Positions 11,102-22,530 of a DNA stretch of 64,000 nt are shown here, one piece after another. The notes below the pieces were generated by a model. That model saw nothing but the letters and a program-made list of their open reading frames with translations, ran no database searches and had not been told where the DNA came from. Position 1 is the stretch's first letter; each line of letters starts with the position of its first letter. This DNA is from Saxidomus purpurata (Eukaryota; Mollusca; Bivalvia; Venerida; Veneridae). The stretch is from assembly GCA_022818135.1 (NCBI GenBank), contig JAFMSR010000017.1, forward strand, positions 9,206,092 through 9,270,091, in the 5' to 3' direction. A program made the translations under genes and the position numbers.

Positions 11102-12020
11102 ATGTGAAATAATAAGCTTCAACTTTGAACCGTCAAAGGACTTACTGAATCTTCACGAGAACAAACCTGTCCTCGGTAAAATTACGTTTACAAAAAAGAA
11201 ATACTCTGATGATTGGAGGAAATCTATTGTTGATATGAAGGCATGCTTGGTGAAAACTTTGAATACCAAGATTGATAACGATGAATGTACGCCATATATA
11301 ACCGGGTTAGCATCGATATCATTGAACGAGATCGTGCTTGTAGATTACAACAACGACTCGCTGAAAATTCTGAATGTCAGCGAAAATAAAATCACTGCAA
11401 GGTACGCAACATCTGATGACCCTTGGGATGTCACTGTGATCAATGCAGATACTGTAGCAGCAACATTAATGTCGTCTGGGAAAATCCTGTTTATGAATAC
11501 GAAAGGTGGATTGTCTGTAAGTCATGAGATTAAAGTAAAACAAAACTGCAGAGGAATTGATCATCGGAATGGAATGATTGCAGTATCGTTCGCTAGTCCT
11601 GCATCTGTTCAAGTCTTCAATATGAAAGGGACAGTCTTGTATGAATTCAATGCTACACCCTGCGCTTTTCCAGACTGCATAGTCTTCAGCAATGTTTGTA
11701 AATACATTTACGTCTCCGATTGTAACAGAAATGCACTATTTGAGTTCACAACAGACGGTCATATAAAGACTACTATGAAACATGCGGATATACAAAGACC
11801 AGGAGGACTGACTGTGACAAGTGATGGAACTGTTGTTGTCTCTAGTGAAGGTACCAGTGAAAGGGTGGGAATGTATGTACCAAGCACGGGAAATATACTC
11901 CCTCTTGCTGTGAAAGATGTACACGCACCGGGCGCCATAGTTCTTTGCGAAAGTCAGAAAAAAATGTATATTTCTGACTTGTCTGGTGACAGAGATGTTT
12001 ATGTTTTTGATTTAGAATAG
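11097..12020 (+). CDS. TRIM-like protein, C-terminal beta-propeller-like part (frame-shifted)
   Basis: This frame reads about 307 codons to TAG 12018-12020. An internal ATG lies at 11235, but homology with the left pseudogene runs from 11097. It contains repeated short blade-like segments typical of NHL/six-blade propeller tails in TRIM2/3/56/71-like proteins: PWDVTVINADTVAATL, GIDHRNGMIAVSF, KYIYVSDCNRNALFEF, RPGGLTVTSDGTVVVS and a final KKMYISDLSGDRDVYVFDLE. Such propellers bind protein or RNA partners. It joins the N-terminal part by a single-base shift: TAT-TATCTGAA here against TA-TATCTGAA in the left copy, so one T is extra. With the shift the total is about 566 residues in one exon, a normal length for this class. 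It is either a recent pseudogene or a base-call error; the rest of the frame is clean, which favours a recent lesion or an error. Confidence 0.8.
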   Translation, partial: SECEIISFNFEPSKDLLNLHENKPVLGKITFTKKKYSDDWRKSIVDMKACLVKTLNTKIDNDECTPYITGLASISLNEIVLVDYNNDSLKILNVSENKITARYATSDDPWDVTVINADTVAATLMSSGKILFMNTKGGLSVSHEIKVKQNCRGIDHRNGMIAVSFASPASVQVFNMKGTVLYEFNATPCAFPDCIVFSNVCKYIYVSDCNRNALFEFTTDGHIKTTMKHADIQRPGGLTVTSDGTVVVSSEGTSERVGMYVPSTGNILPLAVKDVHAPGAIVLCESQKKMYISDLSGDRDVYVFDLE

Positions 12021-12720
12021 TTAAAAATAGTGCAAATTGCACTTGGACATTTACAATTTCATTGCTGTAAACAGAATGTTACATAAATTGCCAACCAAAT
12101 AGAAGTGTAAGATGCCCGACACAACGAAACGACTTTCTGTATAACATGTATAATGTATATGAAAAATAAGACGACTTTAATCTTTAAATGAAATCTTTGT
12201 TAATATACAGATATATTTTGACTGAATATGTGACGCTGCTTTGATAAACTGCAGAAACAAGCTCAAGTTTATTAACATATACTTGTCGCAAGTTTATGCA
12301 CATGACAGGACTGCATTGTTTTACTGCTAAAGCTTCACTTCAAACCATATATACATGTACACAAATTATTTTCTGCTACAAACAGGACATGGCATCTTTT
12401 TCCTGTTTGTTTGAGTACCATTGCTCATTAAAGATCTTAAACATCACATTAAATACTTTTGTAAGTACATGTAAGTTATGCTCTTTTAAAACTACATACA
12501 TGTATGTACTTTCTAGGCAATGACGTCAGTTTCACAAAGTTTAAGAAATGAAAACAAATTCTACAGTTAAATGTGCAGTAGGATAGAGTATTTATATCAT
12601 GTAACAATGTACAATGTAGGCAGTTTAACCAACACTTGAATTAGCCGTATGAAGGTTGCATTTATGCATACTGAACTTAACGTCATTTTCTCTGAAAATT
12701 TGAAAACAGTACTGAATCAT
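12021..12720 (+). other. 3' flank of the TRIM-like gene
   Basis: Homologous to 951-1600. It contains ATTAAA at 12427-12432, a possible but weak polyadenylation signal about 400 bases after the stop. No further coding signal is visible. Confidence 0.35.
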
Positions 12721-12741
12721 GATGAATTTTTTGGTATCCAA

Positions 12742-13100
12742 TTAAAGTTGTTTGCTCTCAGATTTTTGTAAAAAAAAATTAAGTTCTTCAAACTGTATGA
12801 AAATAACGTATTTTCGAAAATTTAGTCATATAAAAAGGCTCCAGTATAAATTCCCATCATGTATATCTCTAAATTTCAAATAATACGCTACGAAATAATT
12901 AAGCGTTGCAAACGCTTTTGAAATTCCAATATTGATATATAGTGTAGCGGTGCCGCGTAACCAACATTTCCAACGATTTCTGCAAATTTCAACCTAGATT
13001 TTTCCTTATATTTTGATTCTAGCCTTTAGTTTTATATTTATGTATTAGTATGTCAAACAAACAAAAAATTTCAATGGTAACTGAGAGCAAGCAGCTTTAA
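12742..13100. mobile_element. TTAA-flanked MITE, 359 bp, family T1
   Basis: The element begins TTAAAGTTGTTTGCTCTCAG and ends CTGAGAGCAAGCAGCTTTAA, so near-perfect inverted termini are bounded by TTAA on both sides (12742-12745, 13097-13100). Exact TTAA flanks are the hallmark of piggyBac-class insertion. The termini here do not show the usual CCY start, so the class is inferred from the target site only. The interior is non-coding. Its left half recurs inverted at 13364-13560. Confidence 0.65.
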
Positions 13101-13363
13101 GATATAGTTGATCAATTTGAATAAAACATTTATATTTATCTTTGAATATGCATTTTTGTTTTCAATAATAATTATGAAAGTATAGATCTTTTCATAAACT
13201 TCCCTTTTTCCGCGAAAAAGGAATCATGTTTAAATGTGGCTTTAAACTTGCCTATGTCTCTGGTGAAAAAAAGACATTAAAATCCATTTGTTACAAATTA
13301 TCCAAAACATCTTGAGAGTGAATCGACATGCTGTTGTGAATTAATTGGTCTTACAGAAAGGTC

Positions 13364-13560
13364 TTAAAGCTGCTTGCTCTCACTGTTGAAAAAAAAAATT
13401 TAAACGCTTTATTTGGTAGCGTATTATTTGAAATTTAGAGATATACGCGATAGGAATTTATGCTGGAGCCTTTTTATATGACTATATGTTCTAAAATACA
13501 TTATTTTCAAACAGTTTGAAGAACTTTTTCTTACCAAAATCTGAGAGCGAGCAGCTTTAA
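13364..13560. mobile_element. TTAA-flanked MITE, 197 bp, inverted deleted copy of T1
   Basis: Bounded by TTAA at 13364-13367 and 13557-13560, with termini TTAAAGCTGCTTGCTCTCA and TGAGAGCGAGCAGCTTTAA. The interior, reverse-complemented, matches about the left 170 bases of the 12742 element (GTCATATAAAAAGGCTCCAG, CTAAATTTCAAATAATACGC) and then jumps to the far terminus. It is an internally deleted derivative in opposite orientation, 264 bases away. Confidence 0.65.
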
Positions 13561-13569
13561 ATGACTGTG

Positions 13570-14310
13570 TACCCTTTGTTAAAGAATAAAGAGCCTGTCC
13601 TCTATATCTTTACTATAGGTACCAATATACAAACGAGCTGTTACATGCGAGTGACGAATGCCCCCAACATGGTGTATTGGTCTCACAGTCTGTGACCTTG
13701 ACCTTGAAGGTGTGAGCCCGATACTTGTGCACATCAATTAAATTGGTCTTGCAGAAGCTTCTTAAATAATTACTGCGTTCCCTTTTTTAAAGATACAGTG
13801 CCTACCTCCACATGTTTACTACGGGTACCAATATACAAACAAGAGCTCTCACACATAAGTGACGAATGCCCCAAAGGTGGTGTATTGATGTCTCACATGC
13901 AGTTTGTGACCTTGACCTTCAAGGTGTTGACCTGGTTCTTGTGCACATCGATTTATCTTAAAATCCTTCAATGTGTAACCAACAGATCGAGCTACAGTCT
14001 GAACAGATAAAAATGTCTACAGACGGTCAGATAAGCATGCATCACATTCCCATTATATGTATGACCTGTCATCTACATAACTTATGCTAAAAATATGTGC
14101 CATGTAATTTTAAAATTCTCTGATGCATGACAGAGATTCCATGACCTGTAAACTCTTATGTGTGACCTTTACCTTCAACCTAGGGATGCAATACTTGCAG
14201 TTCACATGTTTTAAAACCCTTCAGTACATGACAAAATTAAAGTCTGAAGATCAATCCGTAAATATATTCAAGATTCTGAGACATCTAAACTTGTAAGTGT
14301 GACCTTGTTC
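13570..14310 (+). repeat. Interspersed repeat R7, about four partial units
   Basis: Units start near 13600, 13790, 13990 and 14150 and carry GTGACCTTGACCTT, CTTAAAATCCTTCAATG and CAGACGGTCAG. The family is shared with 6930-7470 and 38980-39470. No protein is encoded. Confidence 0.6.
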
Positions 14311-14417
14311 TTTAAGAGGACACAGTAGGTCTAATGAATACAGATAATTAAACGTCTTTATGTCGGCCTCCAGGATGTCTGTCTTTCTGACTGATTGTAT
14401 CGATAACCGTATGTTAA

Positions 14418-15388
14418 ACAAGAGCTGTCAGTAGGGCAGCGTGCTCGACTTTTTTAGTGCTTGCCAATAAAACAAAACTTTGACAGTTAAGGGCACACAA
14501 GACTTTAACTAGGAATTTGTAAGTACAAATCAAGAAAATTTTTCAGAGTTATCTTCTTTTGCTTACAGATAGGTCTTACGATGGTACACAAGTACTCCGA
14601 CTTTCAAAGTAATATCTCAAATGGTTAAGTTAACAAGTGGACAAGAATGAAAATTTTAACTGAGTTTCTAAGTCAAAAGGGCCATAATTCAAATAAAATC
14701 CTTGACAGAATTACCTTCTCCTGCCCATGTTTGGGAATCATGATGGTAAACAAGTATTCCAACTTTCAAATTAATATCTCAAACAGTTCAGTCAAAAAGT
14801 GGACTCGGCGAAAACTTAACCAAGATTCCAAGTCGATAAAAGGCCTTAATTTTTAAAACAAATCCCTGACAGAGTTACCTTCTCTTGCCTACAGATGGGG
14901 GTAATGATGTGAAATAGCATTAAAAGTTTCAAAGCAATATCTCAAGGGTTAAGGCAATAAGTGGATTTTACCCATATTCAATGTATTTTCTAAGTTAAAA
15001 AGGGGCATAATTCTGTCAAAAACCTTGACAGAGTTATGTCCTCTTGTCTGTTGATGAAGGTCGTGATAGTTAACAAGTATGGTTAGTTTCAAAGCAATAC
15101 TTCCAATGGTTTTGAAATAAAGTGAGGTGGTACGAAAAACTTAACCAAGCTCAATACACTTTCTAAGTAAAAAGGGCCATAATTCTGTCAAAAACCTTGA
15201 CAGAGTTATGTTCTCTTGTCTGTAGATGGAGGTTATGATGGTAAACAAGTATGGTAAGTTTCAAAGCCATACCTGTAATACTTCTGAAATAAAGTGGGGT
15301 GGTACGAAAAACTTAACCAAGGTGTGACGCCAACGCCGACGCCGGGGCGAGTAGGATAGCTCCCCTTTTCATAGAAAAGTCGAGCTAA
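14418..15388 (+). mobile_element. Non-autonomous tandem-core element R2, copy 1
   Basis: The left end is AACAAGAGCTGTCAGTAGGG followed by GTGCTCGACTTTTTT; the right end is AAAAGTCGAGCTAAAAA, giving inverted subterminal GCTCGACTTTT. The core has about five diverged units of roughly 180 bases marked by AGTTAAAAAGGGGCATAATT and CTTGACAGAGTTA. A GC-rich ACGCCGACGCCGGGGCGAG block and a CTTTTC/GAAAAG hairpin precede the right end. Further copies lie at 23211 and 25990. No coding capacity is visible. Confidence 0.7.
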
Positions 15389-15647
15389 AAATCTCTACCG
15401 ACATTAGTGAGAAACATCCTGGTGTCAAGCTTTTGTGAGCGATGGATTGTAATATATCAGACAGTGACATTTGCAGACAATATATAGGATAAGAGCACTA
15501 TCTACTAAATGAACAGTCATATACATATTATTGTTATTATTGTTGTTTTGAAATATGTGTATAGCATATGCTAAGACAGGGTTCAGTTTATTCTGCAGGC
15601 CTAATGTGTACCAAATAAGTGCTAAAAATGCTATGTAATTCGTTTTA

Positions 15648-17810
15648 TAGACAAGAGGGCCATCGTGACCCTATATATAGTGGTGACCAGTGAACTTACC
15701 TAAGGAAGTGGTCATTTGTATCCCCAGGGTTGTAATTTGTACAAGCTTGGTAGAGGACCACTATGCAATGTTACATACCAAATATCTTAACTCTAAGCCA
15801 AAGCAGAAAATGTTTTTCCTAGGCAGGCTCAATTTTGACCCTGGGAGCATGATTTGAACAAACTTTGAAGAGGTCCACTAGGCACTTTTACAAACTCTTG
15901 GTAGAGGTTCAGTAGGCAATGCTAAATATAAAAGCTCTAAACCTTGAGGAGAAGATCTCTAAAGATTTTCTATATATATCTATGTAAAACAAGTGATCCC
16001 CTGAGCAGAACCAATATTGACCCCATGGACATCATTTGAACAACAAGAGGGCCATGATGGCCTATATCGCTGACCTGAATACCAGTCAACTTGCCTAATA
16101 GGTGCGGTCAATTTTGACCAAAGAGGCATGATTTGAACAAAGTAGGTGGAAGACCACAAGACAATGTTACATACCAAATAGGTTTTCCTATATACGTCTT
16201 TGTAAAACAAGTGACCTCCTTGGTGGGGCCAATATTGACCCCAGGGGTCATGATTTGAACAAATTTTAAAGACGTCTACTAGGCAATGCTACATTCTAAA
16301 TATCTAAGCTCTAGGTCTTGTGGTTTCAGACCTGGGGGTCATAATTTGACATTCTTAGTAGAGGTCCACTAGGCATTTCTACAGGCCAAATATCTAATCT
16401 CTAGGTCTTGTGGTTTCAGAGAAGATTTTTAAAGTTTTTCCTATATAAGCCTATGTAAAACCCAGTGACCCCCGGGCAGGGTCAATTTTGACCCAGGGGT
16501 CATAATTTGAACAATCTTGGTAGAGGTCCACTAGACAATGCCACATGCTAAATATCTAAGCTCTCTGCCTTGCGGTTTTAGAGATTTAAAATTTTTCCTA
16601 TATAAGCCTTTGTAACACTAAGTGACTGTGACCCCCAGGGCAAGGTCAATTTTGATCCCAGGGGCATAATTTGAACAATCTTGGTAGAGGTCCACTTGAC
16701 AATGCTACATGCCAAATATCTAAGCTCTAGGCCTTGTGGTTTCAAAGAAGAAGATTTTTTTTAAAGTTTTTCCTATATAAGCCTTTGTAAAACTAAGTGA
16801 CCGCCCGTGCAGGGTCAATTTTGATCCAAGGGGCATAACTTGAACAATCTTGGTAGAGGTCCAATAGCCAATGCTACATGCCAAATATCTAAGCTCTAGG
16901 CCTTTTGTTTTCAGAGAAGAAGATTTTTAAAGTTTTTCCTATATAAGCCTATACAAAACTAAGTTACCACCCACACAGGGTCAATTTTGACCCGGGGTTC
17001 ATAATTTGAGGAACCTTGGTAGAGGTCCACTAGACAATGCTACATGCCAAATATCTAAGCTCTAGGCCTTGTGGTTTCAGAGAAGAAGATTTTTAAAGTT
17101 TTTCCTATTTGTTGCCATAGCAACCAGTTCTGCATGGAATGGAATTTTCGGAACAAATTTTATAGAGGTTCATGCAAGGAACATCCCTGCAAAGTTTCAT
17201 CAACATTGGCCCAGTGGTTTCAGAGGAGATGTCGTTTGAAGGAAATGGTGGACGGACGACGGATGGAATGCGATCCTAATAGCTCAGTCTGGCACTTTGT
17301 GCCAGGTGAGCTAAAAATAATAAAGGTCCACTAGACAATGCTGTATTCTAATATCTTCAGCTCTAAGCCTTGTGGTTTTGAAGAAAAAGATTTTTTAAGT
17401 TTTTACTATAGAAACCTATGACAAATCAAGTGAACCGGGGCTGGATCAATTTTAACTATTGGGTCATGATTTGAACACTTTTGGTAGGAGTCCACTAGGC
17501 AATGCTTTAAGCCTTGCAGTTACAGAGACAAAGAATTTTAAAGTGTGTACTGTATAAGTCTATGTAAAATCAAATGACCTACATCCCCCTGGGTCAATTT
17601 TGACCCAGGGGTCATATTTTGAACAATCTTAATAGTGGTCCTCCAGGCAATGCTACAGTACATGCTACATATCTCAGCATTATGCCTTGTGTTTTCAGAG
17701 TTTTTTTTTAATACCTGTTTGCCATAGCAACCAAGGTTCTGCATGGAATGGAATTTTTTGTAAACTGTTGGCAGAACTGTCATTTGAAGCAAAATGTTAA
17801 CGGATGCGAT
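15648..17810 (+). mobile_element. R1 element, outer copy split by a nested R1
   Basis: The left end GACAAGAGGGCCATCGTGAC is at 15651. The sequence breaks at about 16031 (ATTTGAACAA) and resumes at about 17322 (AAAGGTCCACTAGACAATGC), exactly mid-unit. Downstream it runs through the R1 tail words GCCATAGCAACCA and TGCATGGAATGGAATT to about 17810. The usual 3' hairpin end is missing, so it is truncated there. Confidence 0.65.
16032..17318 (+). mobile_element. R1 element, inner nested copy
   Basis: The left end is ACAAGAGGGCCATGATGGCC then ATCGCTGACCTG; the right end is GGCACTTTGTGCCAGGTGAG then CTAAAAA. GGCAC-TTT-GTGCC forms a small hairpin, and CACCTG/CAGGTG is a subterminal inverted repeat. 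The core has about five tandem units of 162-169 bases with repeated GGTAGAGGTCCACTAG starts near 16361, 16523, 16687, 16856 and 17022. A GGACGGACGACGGATGG block precedes the end. It is non-coding. Confidence 0.75.
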
Positions 17811-18130
17811 GACATAATTCTGGCCAGTATTAGATTGTGTTTGTTTCTTCATTTGGTAAACGGGGATAGCTCAGTCCTTATCATTCACTCATATGCAAAC
17901 TTAAATTTATTGCAAAAGAAACAAATACCTGTAGCTTTTAAGAACAATGAATTACATGTATTATCAATTCATTTCTATGATTATAAGCAAATTGCAGGCA
18001 GTTGTCTTCTCTCACTTTTGTTTGTAAATTTTGTACATTTCATAATACGGGCTTTGAACAGATTTACAGTTCTTGCATACTTTTAAGCGTTAAAGAGCAC
18101 AAACAATTATCGATCAGTGAATGAGGGGCT

Positions 18131-18890
18131 AGTTTAAGTCCGCTAACAAAAGCATATAACATTTGATTATGTATCATAAATGAATAATTCTATGTTTATT
18201 GTGGGTTGTGTTTTCTGCAGAATTATATATTTATTTTTACTAAGTAGTACATCCTGACTTAAATAAATATTGTTTTGTAACTTTAATTGTAGAAAATGCT
18301 GAAATTATACTAGAGAAAAGAACAGAATCGCAGTCGGTTACAGCATAGCTATATAGGCTTCGTCAGCCTATAAAATTTCATGAACGCATGAATTATTATG
18401 GAAATTACTTATAATACCTTTCAGTATTTCAACAAGATATCAAAATATACTTCTTAATACATTTTAGTAAATTCGTTTTCGTATTCAACATAAAAGAGAA
18501 AGCCATAACACTGAAAGAATGAATGAAAGGAGAGAAATTACTTTAAAATTACTATCATTATTCTACAGCTTAATGTATATAGATTGGTGAAGGTAGTAAT
18601 TGCTTACGATTATTTACCTGTAGACGACAAATTAGTTTTAGTAATGTATCTTAAAATATGTCACAGTAGAATAGAAATAAAAGTAGTGTCATTCACAGGT
18701 GTATAGGCAATTTTTATTTATTTATTCCCCTACTTTTCAGGGTATCATAAACTTATTTTTAATTAATCATTAAACATATCGACTTACATATTTTGTCATC
18801 GTTTACACAAAAGAACATCATAAAGAAAAAATTCTTGTAGCTTTAAAACTATTAAAGTATAAATGGTGATATTGATACGAAGCTAAAAAA
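18131..18890. other. AT-rich unassigned stretch
   Basis: No open frame of note and no repeat shared with the rest of the window. I see nothing to annotate. Confidence 0.4.
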
Positions 18891-18892
18891 CT

Positions 18893-19755
18893 AACAAGAG
18901 GGCCAAGATGGCCCTATATCCCTCACCTGGCTACCATTGGCTATAATACTAGGTCATCAATAGCAGAAAGAGTCCATTTTTACCTCCGGGTTCTGATTTA
19001 AACAATCTTCATACAGTGGTCCACTACACGATGCTATATTCAAAATATCTAAGCTCTCAGCCTAGTGGTTCTAGAGAGTTTAGGAAGTTTTGTTTTACCT
19101 GACTGCAATATAATAGCCAGTAAGTTTTGTCCAAAGTTGTGATGGCAGTAGTTACTGTTTTCTAAGTTTTTTTTCCCTTTAATGATTTCATCTGTTGCTT
19201 TCCCCTTCCATGCATCTAAAGCTTTATTTCAATAAGTATCCTATTGATGCTAAACAGTATTGGTTCAGATGTGTATGTATGATTTTTGGGAATACATTAC
19301 GGTTTTCAATTCTTGTTGATTGGAGATATTTATGAGTACATGCATGTAAATCTGTTTTACCATGACAAAAACTACAGTAATTATGGTCTTTATTTTGTCA
19401 TCAAAATATGTCCTAAAATGGTTCAGGATATAAAATCTCAATTTTATTGCGGGGGAGGGAGGGGGCAGGCCCTCTAACCCTTCAGAAAACATGTGCCTAC
19501 AAATTGTTTTTGCCCAGCTATGCCCCTGGTTTCCTTAACCACGGGACACGTTTTTATGGCAACAAGAGTTCTGCATGTAATGGAATTCTTTAAACAAGTT
19601 TGATAGAGCTTCATGCAAGGAATATCTCTGCCAAGTTTCACCAACATTAACTCAGTGGTTTCAGAGAGAATAGTTTGAAGGAATGGTAGGAGATGTACCC
19701 CGGACGTTGAGTGGTCCCAATAGCTCACCTTGGCACTTAGTGCCAGTTGAGCTTA
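18893..19755 (+). mobile_element. R1 element, diverged copy
   Basis: Starts AACAAGAGGGCCAAGATGGC and ends TGGCACTTAGTGCCAGTTGA then GCTTAAAA, with the GGCAC/GTGCC hairpin kept. The front unit (CTACCATTGGCTATAATAC) is nearly that of 56762, so this is a subfamily distinct from the 16032 copy. 19090-19440 is unrelated AT-rich filler, possibly another insertion. Confidence 0.6.
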
Positions 19756-19769
19756 AAACGACTACAAAA

Positions 19770-20005
19770 ATATAGCTCGAGTATAAACTGTCTATTTTAA
19801 AGTAACTACGGACCATAACTCTGCTACAAGTACATGGAATGTGACAGCATTTGGAGTGCATCATTCCTCTACCCAAATCAACATCCCTGCCAAGTTTCAA
19901 TAAAATTTTACCAACCAAAACTAAAGTATGGCTCAGGGCGGAAAATCATGATGGATAGACAGAAGGAATGGTGGCATAATATCGCTCACCTGAGCAAGAC
20001 CTTCT
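19770..20005 (+). repeat. R1-related 3' fragment
   Basis: Contains CATCCCTGCCAAGTTTCAAT, a GATGGATAGACAGAAGGA block and ATATCGCTCACCTGAGC. These are words from R1 termini in a rearranged order. Confidence 0.4.
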
Positions 20006-20059
20006 TAAGACAATATAAAACCAAACTTCAACCCTAAACTATATATCATAAACACAAAC

Positions 20060-20612
20060 ATCTGTTTGACCTTGACAAGACAAACCTTTAAACCAACTTA
20101 AATGATGACTGGGTTGTAAAATGTCACCTGTATGGCATAAACAAGGTTTTTAACTGGGTGACCTATTTATTTTTACCCCAGATCACCCATATTCAAACTT
20201 GTCCTAAATTTATCAAAATATTCATTCTGACAAAGTTTCATAAGATCCAATGTAAAAAGCAACCTATATTGCATACACATTTTTTTCAATGATTTGACTC
20301 CATGACCTAGTTTTTGACCAAATATGATCTATAATCAAACTCGACCTAGATTCTAAGTTTCATGAAGATCCAATGAAAAATGCAACCTCTATCGCATACA
20401 CAAGATTTTTTTATATATTTGACCCTGTGACCGAGCTTTTGACCCAAAATGACCCATATTGGACCTCAACCTAGAATTCATCAAGGTTGTCATTCTGACC
20501 AAGTTTCATGAAGATCCAGTGAAAATGCAGTCTCTATTGCATATACAAGGTTAAATGTGGACAGACAGACAAGACGACGGACACCAGGCGATAACAATAA
20601 CTCACCTTGACT
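20060..20612 (+). repeat. Interspersed tandem-unit repeat R5
   Basis: About four units of roughly 120-145 bases carry TTTCATGAAGATCCAATG, TCATTCTGACCAAG and a TTTTTGACC-AAATGA word. It ends with GGACAGACAGACAAGACGAC then ACTCACCTTGA, the same tail logic as R1-R4. A shorter fragment is at 9400-9800. Confidence 0.6.
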
Positions 20613-20907
20613 ATTCATTTGTTCTCTTTATTGTACATTTTAGACACATAAGCCCAAAAATAGCCACATAAGACATATGGAATTCATGACATCAAAGACA
20701 ATTTACTGTTTAATGTTGCCATAGCTACTAAACCCTCATATTTTGGGCATGGATGGACAAATAATGCCAAATCAGTTTCCTTCGCCTTTGGCGAAGGATA
20801 ACAATGAACATGTTTTATTATAATTTAATTTGTGATCATTACTTAACACATTACGTAATTAGAGGCATGCTTTCAACTTCAAACATAATTCATAGAACAA
20901 TTCCCAA

Positions 20908-21967
20908 ACTAGACCTATTACTAAATATAATTAATACCCCCAAAAGACTGCTAATAAACTGAGGAAGTTCGTAGTAACACACTGTCTTGCAAAATAAACT
21001 AAAATAGAGATATTGTTCTTAACAATAACTCTTTAATTTGTCAAGATAGAGTTATGGTTCTTGTACACTGCACTTCCTCTCATTGTGCTTGACCATTGTA
21101 TGAAGTTGTATTGAATTCCAACCAGTAGTTTTCAAGTTATGCTCCAGACAAGGAAAGGTCGAAATGGGCAATAACTCTGTTATTTCTAAAGAAAGAGTTA
21201 TGGTTCTGATACACTGCACTTCCTCTTATTGTGCTTGACCATTGTATGAAGTTGTATTGAATTCCAACCAGTAGTTTTCAAGTTATGCTGTGGACAAGGA
21301 ATAATAACAAAGGGCAATAACTCTGTATGTAATTAGTCAAGATGGAGTTATGATTCTTGTGCACTGCACTTCCTCTCATTGTGCTTGACCATTGTATGAA
21401 GTTGTATTGAATTCCAACCAGTAGTTTTCGAATTATGCTATGGACAAGGAAAAGTAACAAAGGGCAATAACTCTGTAATGAGTCAAGAGTTATGGTTCTT
21501 GTACACTGCACTTCCTCTCAATGTACTTGACCATTGTATGAAGTTGTTTTGAATTCCAACCGGTAGTTTTCAAGCTATGCTCCAGACAAGGAAAAGTTAC
21601 AAAGGGCAATTACTCTGTAATAAGTCAAGATAGAGTTACGGTTCTTGTGCACTGCACATCCTCTTATTGTGCTAGACCATTGTTTGAAGTTGTATTGAAT
21701 TTCAACCGGTAGTTCTTAAGTTATGCTCCGGACAAGGAAAAGTAACAAAGGGCAATAACTCTGTAATTAGTCAAGATGGAGTTATGGTTCTTGTGCACTG
21801 CACTTCCTCTTATTGTGCTAGACCATTGTATGAAGTTGTACTGAATTCAAACTGGTAGTTTTCAAGTTATGCTCTGGACAAGGAAAAGGCAACGGACAGC
21901 CCGACCGACTGACCAACCAAGGGGAGACTCCTATATACCCCCCTAAACTTTGTTTTGGGGGTATAAC
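20908..21967 (+). mobile_element. Non-autonomous tandem-core element R3, copy 1
   Basis: The left end is ACTAGACCTATTACTAAAT then ATACCCCCAAAAG; the right end is GTTTTGGGGGTATAA, giving an inverted TACCCCCAAAA pair. The core holds about six 146-base units with GGTTCTTGTACACTGCACTT, TGACCATTGTATGAAGTTGT and GGGCAATAACTCTGTAAT. A GACAGCCCGACCGACTGACC block precedes the right hairpin. It is non-coding; predicted short frames are repeat artefacts. Confidence 0.75.
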
Positions 21968-22149
21968 AAGCAAAAGGACTGAAACTCCTTCAATACTTCT
22001 GCATAGAAAATCTATTAGTTCAATCTTTTGATTGATTAATAACCAGGATCATTTTGCAAAAATATTTTTTTTTAGAAATAGGTCATAACTGACCTAAGAA
22101 TTGGTAAGCATAAATTAAATTCCAGCTGTTAAGTTGTTCTACAGCTATG

Positions 22150-22367
22150 ATTGAAAACATTTCTTTGTTTAGCATTTTCCAAACATGGCTTCTTTTGCTC
22201 TGGTCTGGAGCTACATGGTCGTCCTATGATGATAGTCCATTTCTATCCCACACACATCACACTTGTATGCTGACCGGCAATGTCTCTTTTCACATCAGCT
22301 TTTATAGCAAATATCTTGTCACGCTGGCTGCTGGCAAAACTGTTTAGGTTCGTTGTGTACAAAACAT
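22150..22367 (-). pseudogene. Possible decayed C2H2 zinc-finger exon
   Basis: On the minus strand an acceptor-like GGCACATTTCAG ends at 22368. One frame then reads a finger-linker-like segment (NSFASSQRDKIFAIKADVK) before a stop, and a neighbouring frame reads YKCDVCGIEMDYHHR. KCDVCG is the typical start of a C2H2 finger, but ligand spacing is broken and two frames are needed. If real it is a dead fragment. Low confidence: short and without supporting exons. Confidence 0.22.
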
Positions 22368-22530
22368 CTGAAATGTGCCTTTTAGTTTATATTCATTTTT
22401 ATCAATATCATTTAGAGCTAGTATAGTATGTTCATAGCATGTGACATAGCTAAGAAACATTCTATGCTGGAGATAAACTGCAATAATTTAGCCGAAAAAA
22501 ATATATTTTATGTCAATCTCTTAAATAGAC

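Larger units (their letters stand above)
11095..18095 (+). repeat. Segmental duplication, right copy, with later insertions
   Basis: This is the partner of 1-4490. Blocks 11095-12720, 15478-15640 and 17815-18090 align to the left copy. Between them lie insertions absent from the left copy: two TTAA elements (12742-13560), an R7 repeat (13570-14310), an R2 element (14418-15388) and nested R1 elements (15650-17810). This gives an order of events: duplication first, then colonisation. Confidence 0.7.

Noticed and set aside
11091..11116. Possible 26-base intron (GT...AG) that would bypass the TRIM frameshift
   Set aside because: Too short for splicing in animals, and the left copy explains the shift by one extra T.
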